From: Marinobacter sp.
GTDB taxonomy: Bacteria > Pseudomonadota > Gammaproteobacteria > Pseudomonadales > Oleiphilaceae
Assembly: GCA_022565395.1 (NCBI GenBank)
Contig: JAIUMV010000002.1
Span: 186,001 to 250,000 of the forward strand
Direction: 5' to 3'
Length of the DNA stretch: 64,000 nt
Under the pieces are notes generated by a model. It was not told the origin of the DNA. It saw nothing but the letters and a program-made list of their open reading frames with translations, and searched no databases. Each line of letters begins with the position of its first letter. Positions within the stretch are counted from its first letter, which is position 1. This document shows positions 17,364-26,543 of the stretch, one piece after another. The position numbers and the translations under genes are program-made.

Positions 17364-18295
17364 TCATCCTTGGCAATCTCATTTCGGGCACCCAACCAGG
17401 CAGCCCCACGCACACCACTGGAGTCACCATGCCGGGCAGGCACAATGGGGGTATCAAACTCCCCGCCAAACACATACCGGGTCATCCGGCCCGGCAACGC
17501 ATCATACAGAACCGAAATATTGGAGACCCCACCGCCCAGCACAATGACATCCGGGTCCACCATATTTACAACCCCGGCCAGGCCTCGGGCCAAATGCTCA
17601 AGATAATGGTCCAGCGTTGTGACAGCCTCAGGCTCACCCTGAGCAGCGGCAGCCGCAATCGCTGCCGCCTTGCGTACTTCCCCGTGCAGCAACTGATGAG
17701 TTAACGCCAACCCAGTGCCAGAGAGAAAGGTTTCGTTACAGCCGGACTGACCACAGAAACAGGGCCGCTGCGCCAGTTCTGCCTGCGGTGTCCAGGGCAA
17801 GGGGTTATGCCCCCACTCCCCGGCCACACCATTGGGGCCGGTCATGACACGACCGGCCACGCTGAGCCCCGAACCACAACCGGTGCCCAGAATAGCCGCA
17901 AACACCACATCAAATCCCTGCCCCGCGCCGTCCGTCGCTTCTGACAGAGCGAGACAATTGGCATCATTGGTCACGGTCACCGGCCGCCCCAGCAGCCGGC
18001 ACAGATCCTCAACAATGGGATGGCCATTAAGCCAGGTGGAATTACCGTTTTTCACCCTGCCGGACAGGCGGGACACCGACCCCGGAATACCAACCCCCAC
18101 CGGCAATCCCTGAAGGCCTGCCGCGTGCTCTGCCTGGGCTACCAGCGCTTTAATGGTGTTCAGGGTGTTGGCATAATCATCCCGGGGGGTGGCCATACGG
18201 GCACGGTAATGCTCATTGCTTTTCGCATCCAGCAACACCACTTCGGTCTTGGTGCCACCCAGGTCGATACCGATCATCCAGGGAGATATAAGCAT
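17360..18295 (-). CDS. ROK family sugar kinase (fructokinase/N-acetylhexosamine kinase type)
   Basis: A 312-residue ROK kinase. It has the phosphate loop IGIDLGGTKTE at the start, catalytic Asp in TNDANCLALSE and the ROK zinc site formed by GHNPL and CFCGQSGCNE. These enzymes phosphorylate a hexose with ATP; sequence alone does not separate fructose/mannose (Mak) from GlcNAc (NagK) specificity. The start is uncertain: ATG 18295 (MLISPWMIGID) is used, ATG 18277 is 6 codons later, and an upstream TTG at 18328 is possible. It is coupled to elyC. Confidence 0.82.
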   Translation of the reverse strand: MLISPWMIGIDLGGTKTEVVLLDAKSNEHYRARMATPRDDYANTLNTIKALVAQAEHAAGLQGLPVGVGIPGSVSRLSGRVKNGNSTWLNGHPIVEDLCRLLGRPVTVTNDANCLALSEATDGAGQGFDVVFAAILGTGCGSGLSVAGRVMTGPNGVAGEWGHNPLPWTPQAELAQRPCFCGQSGCNETFLSGTGLALTHQLLHGEVRKAAAIAAAAAQGEPEAVTTLDHYLEHLARGLAGVVNMVDPDVIVLGGGVSNISVLYDALPGRMTRYVFGGEFDTPIVPARHGDSSGVRGAAWLGARNEIAKDE

Positions 18296-18420
18296 GTTTG
18301 TAGTCAACTTGAAGTAGAAACTGGTCAAATAAACAACTACATTTCATCTGTAAGTATTTCAAAGACCCATTTTACAACAGATGCCAGGGAGAGCTTGCAG
18401 TCTTACCTGGAGCCATATTA

Positions 18421-19155
18421 ATGACACGTCAACTATGCTTTTTTTGTGTTGCGCTTTACACCCTTGTGGCCCCAGTCAGCTACGCCAACGCGGTAGAAAG
18501 TTTACGTCTCTTTACTGAGCATTACCCGCCTTTCAACATGCAGGATGAGGACACCGTCCGCGGTACCAATACCGAGCTACTGAACAAAGCCTTCGCAGAA
18601 CTGGGCATTGAGGTTACGCATCGGGTGGTACCCTGGGCGCGGGCACAGGCCAACGCACAATTACTGGACAATGCCTGCTTCTACTCCGCAGTGCGAAGCG
18701 CTGAGCGAGAACCCCTTTACCAATGGGCCGGCCCCCTTTCTAGAGAATACATCACCCTGTTCGCACGCAAGGACCGCGCCATTAATCTCGACAGCGTTGC
18801 AGAGGCGGCAAGCTGGCGAGTCGGGGGTCAACTCGGGGATGCCTACGTACAGTGGCTGCTGGACCGCGGTATTGAGGTTGATACCCTTGGCGGCAGTACC
18901 TCCAGCATCGAGAAGCTGATCTTTGGCCGGCTGGACCTGTGGGTGGCCGGCAGTATTGGTGGCCCCATGATGGCAATGGAGCGCAATGTTGAACTGCATG
19001 CCGCCTTTCAGAGTGATGAGGGCTCAGAACTCTGGCTGGCCTGTAACCCCGCCCTACCCTCAGACCTCATCCACAGGCTCAATGAAATCATCGCCCGCTA
19101 CCATTCCGATGGCACCAGTCAGCGCATACTCGAACGATATATCAAAACGCCTTAA
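18421..19155 (+). CDS. Periplasmic substrate-binding protein, SBP_bac_3 family
   Basis: A 244-residue protein with a signal peptide (about 1-23, ending VSYANA) and a type II binding fold (LRLFTEHYPPFNMQDED at the start of the mature form). No permease or ATPase gene is adjacent, and many stand-alone proteins of this kind in marine gammaproteobacteria have no known transporter. The charged-ligand Arg of amino-acid binders is not obvious. The ligand is unknown. It is monocistronic, with about 97 bp before the next gene. Confidence 0.8.
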   Translation: MTRQLCFFCVALYTLVAPVSYANAVESLRLFTEHYPPFNMQDEDTVRGTNTELLNKAFAELGIEVTHRVVPWARAQANAQLLDNACFYSAVRSAEREPLYQWAGPLSREYITLFARKDRAINLDSVAEAASWRVGGQLGDAYVQWLLDRGIEVDTLGGSTSSIEKLIFGRLDLWVAGSIGGPMMAMERNVELHAAFQSDEGSELWLACNPALPSDLIHRLNEIIARYHSDGTSQRILERYIKTP

Positions 19156-19251
19156 TCTGGCAGGGCACCTGCACCAACATATCCTCCCGCCCGGTTTTAT
19201 GAGACCATCCCGCCCGTTCATTTGTGTATTCCTGACCCCGGTAAGCTGCCC

Positions 19252-21432
19252 ATGGAAATCAAAGTCAATTACCTCGATAACCTGCGCCTTGAAGCGAAGT
19301 TTGATGACTTCACCGTCATCTCCGACCAGCCTGTGCGTTACAAGGGGGATGGCTCGGCGCCGGGACCATTTGACTATTTTCTTGCCTCCTCCGCCCTTTG
19401 TGCCGCTTACTTTGTGAAGGTGTATTGCAACGCCCGCAATATTCCCACCGACAATATCCGCCTGTCCCAGAACAACATTGTGGACCCGGAAGACCGCTAC
19501 AAGCAGATCTTCAAGATTCAGGTGGAACTGCCGGAGGATATCAGCGACAAGGACCGGCAGGGCATAATCCGCTCTATTGACCGCTGCACCGTCAAAAAGG
19601 TGGTTCAGACCGGTCCGGACTTTCAGATTGAGGTGGTGGAAAATCTGGATGAAGATGCCCAGGCGCTGCTGACCGTCAAGCCCGAGGGTGGCGCAACCTT
19701 TATTGAGGGCAAAGATCTGCCCCTGGAACAGACCATCGCCAATATGAGCGCCATACTGGCGGACCTGGGCATGAAGATCGAGATCGCCTCCTGGCGCAAT
19801 ATCGTGCCCCACGTATGGTCTCTGCATATCCGGGACGCCGCATCCCCCATGTGCTTTACCAACGGCAAGGGTGCCACCAAAGAGGCCGCCCTCTGTTCCG
19901 CTCTGGGTGAGTTTATTGAGCGGCTTAACTGCAACTTCTTCTATAACGACCAGTATTTTGGCCAGGACATCGCCGCCAGCAGCTTTGTCCATTACCCCAA
20001 TGAGCGCTGGTTTCAGCCTGGCCCCAATGGCGAACTGCCGGAAGGCCTGCTCGACGATTATTGCCTCCCCATCTATAACCCGGACGGCGAGCTGCTGGGC
20101 ACACATCTGTTCGATACTAACTCCGGCACGCCGGAACGGGGCATCTGCGCCATCCCCTATGTGCGTCAGTCCGATGGCGAGGAGGTCTATTTTCCGTCCA
20201 ACCTGATCGAGAACCTGTACCTCAGCAACGGCATGAGCGCAGGCAATACGCTGCCGGAAGCACAGGTGCAGTGCCTGTCGGAAATCTTCGAGCGGGCCGT
20301 CAAAAAAGAGATCATCGAGAACGAGCTGGCCCTGCCCGATGTACCCGAGACCGTGCTGGCCAAGTACCCCCACATTCAGGAAGGCATCAAGGCGCTGGAA
20401 GACCAGGGCTTTCCGGTATTGGTGAAGGACGCTTCCCTGGGCGGTCAGTTCCCCGTCATGTGCGTTACCCTGATGAACCCGAAAACCGGCGGCGTATTTG
20501 CCTCCTTCGGCGCCCACCCGAGCTTCCATGTGGCGCTGGAACGCAGCCTGACAGAACTGTTGCAAGGCCGCAGTTTCGAGGGGCTAAACGACCTGCCCGC
20601 GCCGACCTTTAACAGCCATGCCGTCACCGAGCCCAACAACTACGTGGAGCACTTTATCGACTCCAGCGGCGTGGTGTCCTGGCGCTTTTTCAGTGCCAAA
20701 GCAGATTATGAATTCTGCGAGTGGGATTTCTCCGGCAGTAATGACGAGGAGGCCGCCACCTTGTTCGGCATTCTCGAAGAGATGGGGCTTGAAAGCTACA
20801 TGGCCGTCTTTGAGGACCTGGGCGCGCCGGTCTGCCGCATTCTGGTGCCTGGCTATTCCGAGATCTACCCGGTGGAAGACCTGGTGTGGGACAACACCAA
20901 CGTCGCCCTGCAGTTCCGCGAAGATATTATCAACCTGCACCGCCTCAGCGATGACCAGCTGGCCGATCTGGTAGAGCGGCTGGAAGAAAGCGAACTTGAT
21001 ATCTACATGACCATCATCACCCTGATCGGTATCGAGTTCGACGAAAACACCGTTTGGGGACAACTCACTATCCTGGAGCTGAAGCTGCTGATCTACCTGG
21101 CGTTGGGCCAGCTGGAGGACGCCCAGGAACTGGTGGAGACCTTCCTGCAGTTCAATGACAATACAGTTGAACGGGGGCGCTTCTACCAAGCCATGCAAGC
21201 GGTGCTGGAAGTGACCCTCGATGACGAGCTGGAACTCGCAGACTATATCGTCAACTTTCGCCGCATGTTCGGCAACGACATGATGGATGCCGTCACCGGC
21301 TCCGTAGACGGTAGTGTGCGCTTCCATGGCCTCACCCCCACGAGCATGGCACTGGAAGGGCTGGACCGGCACCTGCGGCTGATTGAGAGTTACAAAAAGC
21401 TGCATGCAGCCCGGGCAAGCCGCGCGGGCTAG
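19252..21432 (+). CDS. ycaO: OsmC-YcaO fusion protein
   Basis: A 726-residue protein starting at ATG 19252 (MEIKVNYLDNLRLEAKFDDF). Residues 1-130 are an OsmC-like domain (APGPFDYFLASSALCAAYF), about 180-560 a YcaO domain (GKGATKEAALCSALGEFIER is the ATP-binding part), and the acidic C-terminal part is helical. YcaO enzymes use ATP to activate amide backbones; the E. coli protein is linked to RimO-dependent methylthiolation of ribosomal protein S12. Enterobacterial YcaO lacks the OsmC part. The neighbours do not suggest an azole-peptide cluster. Confidence 0.87.
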   Translation: MEIKVNYLDNLRLEAKFDDFTVISDQPVRYKGDGSAPGPFDYFLASSALCAAYFVKVYCNARNIPTDNIRLSQNNIVDPEDRYKQIFKIQVELPEDISDKDRQGIIRSIDRCTVKKVVQTGPDFQIEVVENLDEDAQALLTVKPEGGATFIEGKDLPLEQTIANMSAILADLGMKIEIASWRNIVPHVWSLHIRDAASPMCFTNGKGATKEAALCSALGEFIERLNCNFFYNDQYFGQDIAASSFVHYPNERWFQPGPNGELPEGLLDDYCLPIYNPDGELLGTHLFDTNSGTPERGICAIPYVRQSDGEEVYFPSNLIENLYLSNGMSAGNTLPEAQVQCLSEIFERAVKKEIIENELALPDVPETVLAKYPHIQEGIKALEDQGFPVLVKDASLGGQFPVMCVTLMNPKTGGVFASFGAHPSFHVALERSLTELLQGRSFEGLNDLPAPTFNSHAVTEPNNYVEHFIDSSGVVSWRFFSAKADYEFCEWDFSGSNDEEAATLFGILEEMGLESYMAVFEDLGAPVCRILVPGYSEIYPVEDLVWDNTNVALQFREDIINLHRLSDDQLADLVERLEESELDIYMTIITLIGIEFDENTVWGQLTILELKLLIYLALGQLEDAQELVETFLQFNDNTVERGRFYQAMQAVLEVTLDDELELADYIVNFRRMFGNDMMDAVTGSVDGSVRFHGLTPTSMALEGLDRHLRLIESYKKLHAARASRAG

Positions 21433-21878
21433 TTTGCCGCGCCCCTTCCCTGAAACTCTACTCGCCCTGAGCCTGCGGAAGGGCGCGGACACCGAGGCCT
21501 CAGCCTCCGACACGCTCAGGCTGAAAGGTCGTTTTGGTGATTAGCCCTGCCCCGCCCTTCTAAATCCCGCTCGCAGTAACAGGGAAAAACGCGTTTCTCA
21601 AACCGGCCAGCCCGGAATCCCCACCCTCTCATCGAAAGCAACCAAACCGCCCGGGATTGGCGTAACCCTCTCAATAAACACATTGAGAACACAACAAGCC
21701 CCTCGCAAGGAATTAAGTTGCTGCTAATATCAATGCGAAAAACAAGAATATACTGAACCTGTGGACCCCTACGGGGCTTCAGCGTCTTACGGGAGCGAAG
21801 GTTATTACACGCTGGCTACTGAATAAACTGGACCTTGCCGAAGAGCACTCAAATGCAGCGGCACAAGACTTCGACGAT
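21433..21878. other. Long intergenic region, no confident gene
   Basis: 446 bases between ycaO and the histidine kinase. Arms CCTGAGC and GCTCAGG around 21468-21526 could form a long weak stem after ycaO. The kinase frame is open from 21717 and reads as protein from about 21780 (LTGAKVITRWLLNKLDLAEE), so the kinase may start upstream with a rare codon. No promoter or RNA element is clear. Confidence 0.4.
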
Positions 21879-23474
21879 TTGCGGGCCAGGATGCTGGATA
21901 CCATTATCCTGTTGATTGCCTGGTCAACCTTGATCGGCATGGGGATTGCCAGTCTGCGCGCTATCAATATGGGTTGGCAGCCTTTCATGTGGCTGCACGT
22001 GCTTACGGTCGCCGGTGTTTGGGCGCTTGTCGGGCTCAGGTACAGGATCGAATATCGACTTCGTTGCCTACTTCTACTGGCGTTGTTGTTCGTTGCCGGT
22101 ATTGCTGGCTATACAGGTCTTGGCCCCGCGGCAGATGCAAAGGTTGCCTTTGTGTTTATAGCATTTATCGCTGGCCTCTTTCTTCCTCTACGCTGGATGT
22201 TGGCAATTTGGGGCTTGCTGTGCGTCAGCCTGCTACTCGTCGGTTTCGCCTGGGTTTCCGGCTATCTGAGCTTCAAACACGATTTTTCAGCCCATGCTGC
22301 CGATCCACTGGTCTGGTCCACCGGATTATGGAGCATTCTGGTGTATAGCTGCGTAGTCGCCTACGTCGCATACACCACCATCAACCTGCTGCATCGCAAA
22401 ACAATCCGTATAGCAAGGCAGGCCGAATACACCCAAAGCCTGCTCGACAGCCTGCATGACAGCGTCCTCACCACAGACACCCGCGGCGTTATTCAGTTTG
22501 GTAACCCTGCCGCACTGCGATGCTTCAATTACAGCCGCCAGCAGTTAATGGGACAACATATCAGCCAACTGGTGCCTGCCCTTGAGCACTTAGGGCAACA
22601 CATCCCACCAGACAAACAAGCCTCCGTATCAGGGAAAATGAGCTTTATCAGCAAGGAAAGTGAGGGCGTAAGAGTTGATGGCACCCGGATACCCGTAGAG
22701 TTGACAGTAACAGAGATCGTTCGTGATAAAGATACGGAGTACATGGTTACCGCACACGATATCAGCGAACGCAAACGCACTGAGCGTATGAAGGCAGAAT
22801 TTGTGGCCACGGTAAGCCACGAACTGCGAACACCACTCACCACCATATCCGGTGCGTTAGGTCTCGTCAGCAGCGGGACCCTCGGAGCTTTACCTGACCG
22901 GGCTGCAGAAATACTAACCATGGCATCCAACAACAGTAAGCGCCTGACGCTGCTCATCAATGATCTGCTCGACTTCGAGAAAATCGATGCTGGCCACATG
23001 CAGTATCAGATAGAAACACACACGTTGTTACCCATCCTTGAGCAGGCCGTTGCTGCGCATGCCACCTACAGCAGCCAGCAAAACGTGCAGCTTAAGCTAA
23101 TACCGCCAAGTTACCCTGTTAACGTCTGTGCAGATGAAAATCGCTTGATGCAGGTACTCGCCAATCTCCTTTCAAATGCCATTAAATTTTCCCCTCCAGA
23201 TGGGGCCGTCATATTATCGACAGAGGTAATCGATGATCATGTTCGCATAAGCGTTGTTGATCATGGGCCAGGGGTACCAACAGAATTCCAGACCCGACTG
23301 TTCGAGCGGTTTGCTCAAGCAGATGCCTCGAGTACCCGCAGAAAAGGAGGGACCGGGCTCGGTTTGGCTATTTCACGGGAATTGGTTGCAGCCATGGGCG
23401 GCAGAATGGGCTATCAAAGCTCGCCTGGCCAGGGCGCCTGCTTTTGGTTTGAGTTGCCGCTGGCGCTAAACTGA
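21879..23474 (+). CDS. Membrane PAS-domain sensor histidine kinase
   Basis: A 531-residue kinase. Six hydrophobic segments lie in residues 5-185, then a PAS domain (about 190-300, SLLDSLHDSVLTTDTRG), HisKA with phospho-His314 in VSHELRTPL, and an HATPase domain (N box NLLSNAIKFS, G1 DHGPGVP, G2 GTGLGLAIS). The integral membrane sensor and PAS suggest sensing of a membrane or redox signal. No response regulator is adjacent, so it is an orphan. The start is uncertain: TTG 21879 or ATG 21891, while the frame continues protein-like upstream without a standard start. Confidence 0.85.
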   Translation: MRARMLDTIILLIAWSTLIGMGIASLRAINMGWQPFMWLHVLTVAGVWALVGLRYRIEYRLRCLLLLALLFVAGIAGYTGLGPAADAKVAFVFIAFIAGLFLPLRWMLAIWGLLCVSLLLVGFAWVSGYLSFKHDFSAHAADPLVWSTGLWSILVYSCVVAYVAYTTINLLHRKTIRIARQAEYTQSLLDSLHDSVLTTDTRGVIQFGNPAALRCFNYSRQQLMGQHISQLVPALEHLGQHIPPDKQASVSGKMSFISKESEGVRVDGTRIPVELTVTEIVRDKDTEYMVTAHDISERKRTERMKAEFVATVSHELRTPLTTISGALGLVSSGTLGALPDRAAEILTMASNNSKRLTLLINDLLDFEKIDAGHMQYQIETHTLLPILEQAVAAHATYSSQQNVQLKLIPPSYPVNVCADENRLMQVLANLLSNAIKFSPPDGAVILSTEVIDDHVRISVVDHGPGVPTEFQTRLFERFAQADASSTRRKGGTGLGLAISRELVAAMGGRMGYQSSPGQGACFWFELPLALN

Positions 23475-23628
23475 CAGGCCTGCTCCGACAGGACGGCCCC
23501 ATTCCTTTTCGCTGCACCAGACAGAGATCACCGGGGTCCCTGAAGCTTAGCCGTAGCGTATCATGGCGCCTTTATGCGATGGTAAACACCTACCCGGGAC
23601 ACCCGCTGCTGAAAGGACAACAGGCACC

Positions 23629-24975
23629 ATGAAATCATCTCTCGCAACTACAGCACTGCTGCTCGCGCTCTGTGGCAGCATCAGCCATGCTGAGCCCATG
23701 ACATCCCTGCCCCTCAGCGCGATAGACTCTGACCCCAGAACACTCGGTTGGATGCAAGGTTTCCCGCCACCCGCAGACAAGCTTATCACCCACCCCGAAA
23801 GTAACTTCTTCAGTTTTCCACGGCTGCGGTGGACGGTTTGCCATATCCGCGAGCTTTTACCCACTCGCAGGGTCGGCCGCGGCCTTGGCGCCCCCCAACC
23901 CATGTCCTACGCTCTTGATGACGGTATTGACCAGGTTACCTTCATGCCCCTGGGCTCAGACCAGCCCATGACATGGGCCGACTCGCTCCTGGCCAACTAT
24001 ACCGACGGTATACTGATCCTCCATCAGGGCCGGGTTGTTTACGAACACTATGCAGGCTGCCTGCAACCAGACGGCAAACATGCCGCCATGTCCATGACCA
24101 AATCCATGACTGGCCTGCTGGCTGAAATCCTGGTGGCCGAGGGCACACTGGATGATACCGCTATAGTCGCCTCACTGGTCCCTGAATTGGCCACCAGTGC
24201 CTTTGGTAGTGCCACCGTTCGTCAAGTCATGGATATGACCACCGCCCTGGACTACAGCGAGAACTACGCGGACCCCAAAGCCGATATCTGGCAATACTCC
24301 GCCGCCGCCAGCCCGCTACCCAAACCGGCCGACTACACTGGCCCGGATGGTTACTTCGAGTACCTCAAAACCGTCAGGCCTCAGGGCGCCCACGGCGAAG
24401 CGTTCGGTTACCGTACGGTCAACTCCGATGCCCTCGGCTGGATTATTGCCCGTACCACGGGTAAGGATGTGGCCACCTTGCTCTCTGAACGCATCTGGCA
24501 ACAGATAGGCGCCGAACAGGATGGTTATATGACCGTAGATGCCAAAGGCACACCCTTTGCCGGTGGTGGTCTGAGTGCTGGCCTGCGGGACCTCGCCAGA
24601 ATCGGCCTGCTGGTACTTAACAAGGGTGCCCTGGACGGCGAACAGCTATTTCCCTCTGCTGTAGTGGACGCTCTGCGCTATGGCGGCGATAAAGCCGCCT
24701 TCACCAAAGCAGGTTACACGACGCTGCCCGGTGGCAGCTACCGAAGCATGTGGTGGGTGTTGCACAACGAGCACGGCGCCTTCGCCGCCCGAGGCGTACA
24801 TGGCCAGACCATCTACGTCGACCCACGCGCGGATATGGTTATCGTGCGCTTTGCGTCCTATCCCGTAGCCAGTAACGCACAAATTGATCCAACCTCGTTA
24901 CCTGCCTTTCAGGCAGTTGCAGAGTACCTGCTCCAAAAAAACACCCAGATCATCAAGGACTCCCGCCAGCGATGA
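23629..24975 (+). CDS. Serine hydrolase, beta-lactamase/6-aminohexanoate-dimer hydrolase-like
   Basis: A 448-residue exported S12-type hydrolase. ATG 23629 is chosen because it opens a signal peptide (KSSLATTALLLALCGSISHA) and has GAAAGGA upstream. Catalytic SxxK is Ser155-Met-Thr-Lys158, and Tyr261 in YRTVNSD matches the general-base Tyr of the nylon-oligomer hydrolase branch; HGQ near the end replaces the KTG motif. The family includes carboxylesterases, linear-amide hydrolases and penicillin-binding enzymes. Here a periplasmic amidase or esterase is more likely than drug resistance. Monocistronic. Confidence 0.82.
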   Translation: MKSSLATTALLLALCGSISHAEPMTSLPLSAIDSDPRTLGWMQGFPPPADKLITHPESNFFSFPRLRWTVCHIRELLPTRRVGRGLGAPQPMSYALDDGIDQVTFMPLGSDQPMTWADSLLANYTDGILILHQGRVVYEHYAGCLQPDGKHAAMSMTKSMTGLLAEILVAEGTLDDTAIVASLVPELATSAFGSATVRQVMDMTTALDYSENYADPKADIWQYSAAASPLPKPADYTGPDGYFEYLKTVRPQGAHGEAFGYRTVNSDALGWIIARTTGKDVATLLSERIWQQIGAEQDGYMTVDAKGTPFAGGGLSAGLRDLARIGLLVLNKGALDGEQLFPSAVVDALRYGGDKAAFTKAGYTTLPGGSYRSMWWVLHNEHGAFAARGVHGQTIYVDPRADMVIVRFASYPVASNAQIDPTSLPAFQAVAEYLLQKNTQIIKDSRQR

Positions 24976-25079
24976 GCTCTTCGGGTCAATTTACATGTGT
25001 CCCTGCCCATCGCCCACCTCCTGCCCTGGCTACGCAAACAGATGGCAGAAACCGTAGCGGGCCGGAAACAGGCGTGGCT

Positions 25080-25700
25080 TTAAATACCCTCTAGGACAGG
25101 CGCATCCAACTGACAGATACCTACCACCCCATGGGGGTGATCAGGATGCTCTTCATTGGCCAGCACATAATGTTGTTCCGGGTGGGTCAACTCGCAGCGG
25201 AGATCGCTCAACGCCCTGATAAAGGCGGCATGGGGCACAAGGCTGGAGGTGGACGTATACCAGAGCACATGGGTTGTGTTGCCATGGTCAACAGAAACCA
25301 CCTGTCTGACCGTGCTCTGGTCCAGCATGTTACCGGGCAGCCGGGAGCGGATGTTTTTGGCAGCAAATACGAAACGGCCCTGGCCATCGGTAACGGCTCT
25401 GTCTGTATAGGACCTGTCATAATCCAGCTCCCGATACACCGTCACCCCAACCACCGGTGCCCCCCGGTGCGTAAGCACACCACGAATTTCAGGGCAAAGG
25501 TGCACGTCATACCGCTTGAACCATCCCAACATACTGGCTTCCACCTGCATTGAACAAAAAAACGCCAGGCAAGCCCCCAGCCAAACGCGATGCCTGATTC
25601 GCAAGCTCCTGCTCGAGTCAAGCGCTGAGGTGTGGTGTAGAGTCACTGTGCCATGGGCCTCTATATAAGAAGTAAGTGAAGGCGTAGTGCCTTGTGGCAA
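25080..25700 (-). CDS. Hypothetical secreted protein, DUF6795-like
   Basis: Up to 206 residues. From residue 57 on (MLGWFKRYDVHLCPEIRGVL) the protein has a short beta-rich domain with a transthyretin/carboxypeptidase-regulatory look (GAPVVGVTVYREL, then VTDGQGRFVF), which I associate with DUF6795. A hydrophobic stretch at about 40-50 ending VEA at 55 resembles a signal peptide, so the true start is probably near residue 33, where GCAGGAG lies, or at the Met at 25535. No enzyme motif is seen. Monocistronic. Confidence 0.6.
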   Translation of the reverse strand: MPQGTTPSLTSYIEAHGTVTLHHTSALDSSRSLRIRHRVWLGACLAFFCSMQVEASMLGWFKRYDVHLCPEIRGVLTHRGAPVVGVTVYRELDYDRSYTDRAVTDGQGRFVFAAKNIRSRLPGNMLDQSTVRQVVSVDHGNTTHVLWYTSTSSLVPHAAFIRALSDLRCELTHPEQHYVLANEEHPDHPHGVVGICQLDAPVLEGI

Positions 25701-25786
25701 ACAATGATAGCGCCTTCATCCCTGAGCACAAATGTGCCGCACCGGACGGGCAATGAAACATTCAGGATGAATTTTTCAGTTCTTCC

Positions 25787-26125
25787 CTAAAGCAACCTGG
25801 TCCCCAAAGGGACTGGCTGATCAGGCACACAAAGTGCAACACCTCCTGACGCGTTGTGAAAACCTGTCACCAGGCACTCGGACATAAGCGGACCCACTTG
25901 CTTAGGTGGAAAGTTAACTACAGCCACCACCAACTTACCTACAAGATCCTCCGGCTGGTAAAGTGCCGTGATCTGGGCGCTGGATTTCTTGATTCCGAGC
26001 TCCTCGCCAAAATCAACGTGAAGAATGTATGCCGGCTTCCTGGCTTCCTTGAAGACCGTCGCCTCGATGACCTTCCCTACTCGCAGCTCAACTTTCAGAA
26101 AGTCATCAAAAGTTATGTTTTCCAC
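25787..26125 (-). CDS. tRNA-binding domain protein, CsaA/YgjH type
   Basis: A 112-residue single OB-fold protein: FLKVELRVGKVIEATVFKEA and VVAVVNFPPKQVGPLMSECL are typical of the EMAP-II/CsaA tRNA-binding domain. CsaA acts as an export-related chaperone in Bacillus; YgjH binds tRNA in E. coli. The length and absence of an aminoacyl-tRNA synthetase domain show a stand-alone protein. It is divergent from the VOC gene at 26156, with only 30 bp between, so the two promoters must overlap the genes. Confidence 0.87.
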   Translation of the reverse strand: MENITFDDFLKVELRVGKVIEATVFKEARKPAYILHVDFGEELGIKKSSAQITALYQPEDLVGKLVVAVVNFPPKQVGPLMSECLVTGFHNASGGVALCVPDQPVPLGTRLL

Positions 26126-26155
26126 AGTTGCCTCGCAGTACTGGATTTAAAGAAC

Positions 26156-26500
26156 ATGATCGCCATGAAAATTCCTGCCCATGAGTACGAAAGCACGCTG
26201 CACTTTTACCGCAATGTGCTTCGCTTCAAGGAAGTCACTGGCAGTGCCCCAGACGATACGCCAAGATTTGAATTTGGCGATAAAGTGCTCTGGCTCGACC
26301 GTATGACCGGGTTGAGCCAGGCTGAAATCTGGCTTGAAATCATCACAAACGATATTGACCAGGCGTCGGAGTATCTGAAGGCCTCAGAGTGCCAGCGCAG
26401 GGATGAAATCGAGCCTCTACCGAGCGGTTTCAAAGCGTTCTGGATATCCAGCCCCACCAACATCATCCATTTGGTATCATCCGGCGACGACGCCTGGTGA
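26156..26500 (+). CDS. VOC (glyoxalase/bleomycin resistance fold) family protein
   Basis: A 114-residue protein with one VOC half: STLHFYRNVLRFKEVTGSAP at the start and FWISSPTNIIHLVS at the end. The position usual for the C-terminal metal ligand falls in NIIHLV. It forms half of a metal site, which would be completed by a dimer. The reaction is unknown. ATG 26156 (MIAMKIPAHEYE) is chosen because the frame upstream overlaps the divergent csaA-type gene and reads as its antisense. ATG 26165 is an alternative. Confidence 0.75.
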   Translation: MIAMKIPAHEYESTLHFYRNVLRFKEVTGSAPDDTPRFEFGDKVLWLDRMTGLSQAEIWLEIITNDIDQASEYLKASECQRRDEIEPLPSGFKAFWISSPTNIIHLVSSGDDAW

Positions 26501-26543
26501 GCCCTTGCGGCGGTGTCGTCACCGGCTTCGCGGGGTAGGCTCC

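Noticed and set aside
19060-20565. Long minus-strand open frame opposite ycaO
   Set aside because: Translation is rich in His, Gln and Gly with no motif; it is a shadow of the strongly biased codon use of the fusion gene.
24976-25083. Short plus-strand reading frame ending in LLPWLRKQMAETVAGRKQAW
   Set aside because: About 35 codons with no start or ribosome site and no neighbour it could belong to; it might be a gene remnant but this cannot be supported.
25856-26155. N-terminal extension of the VOC protein
   Set aside because: The extension is antisense to the tRNA-binding protein gene and does not look like a protein domain; the VOC fold starts at 26156.
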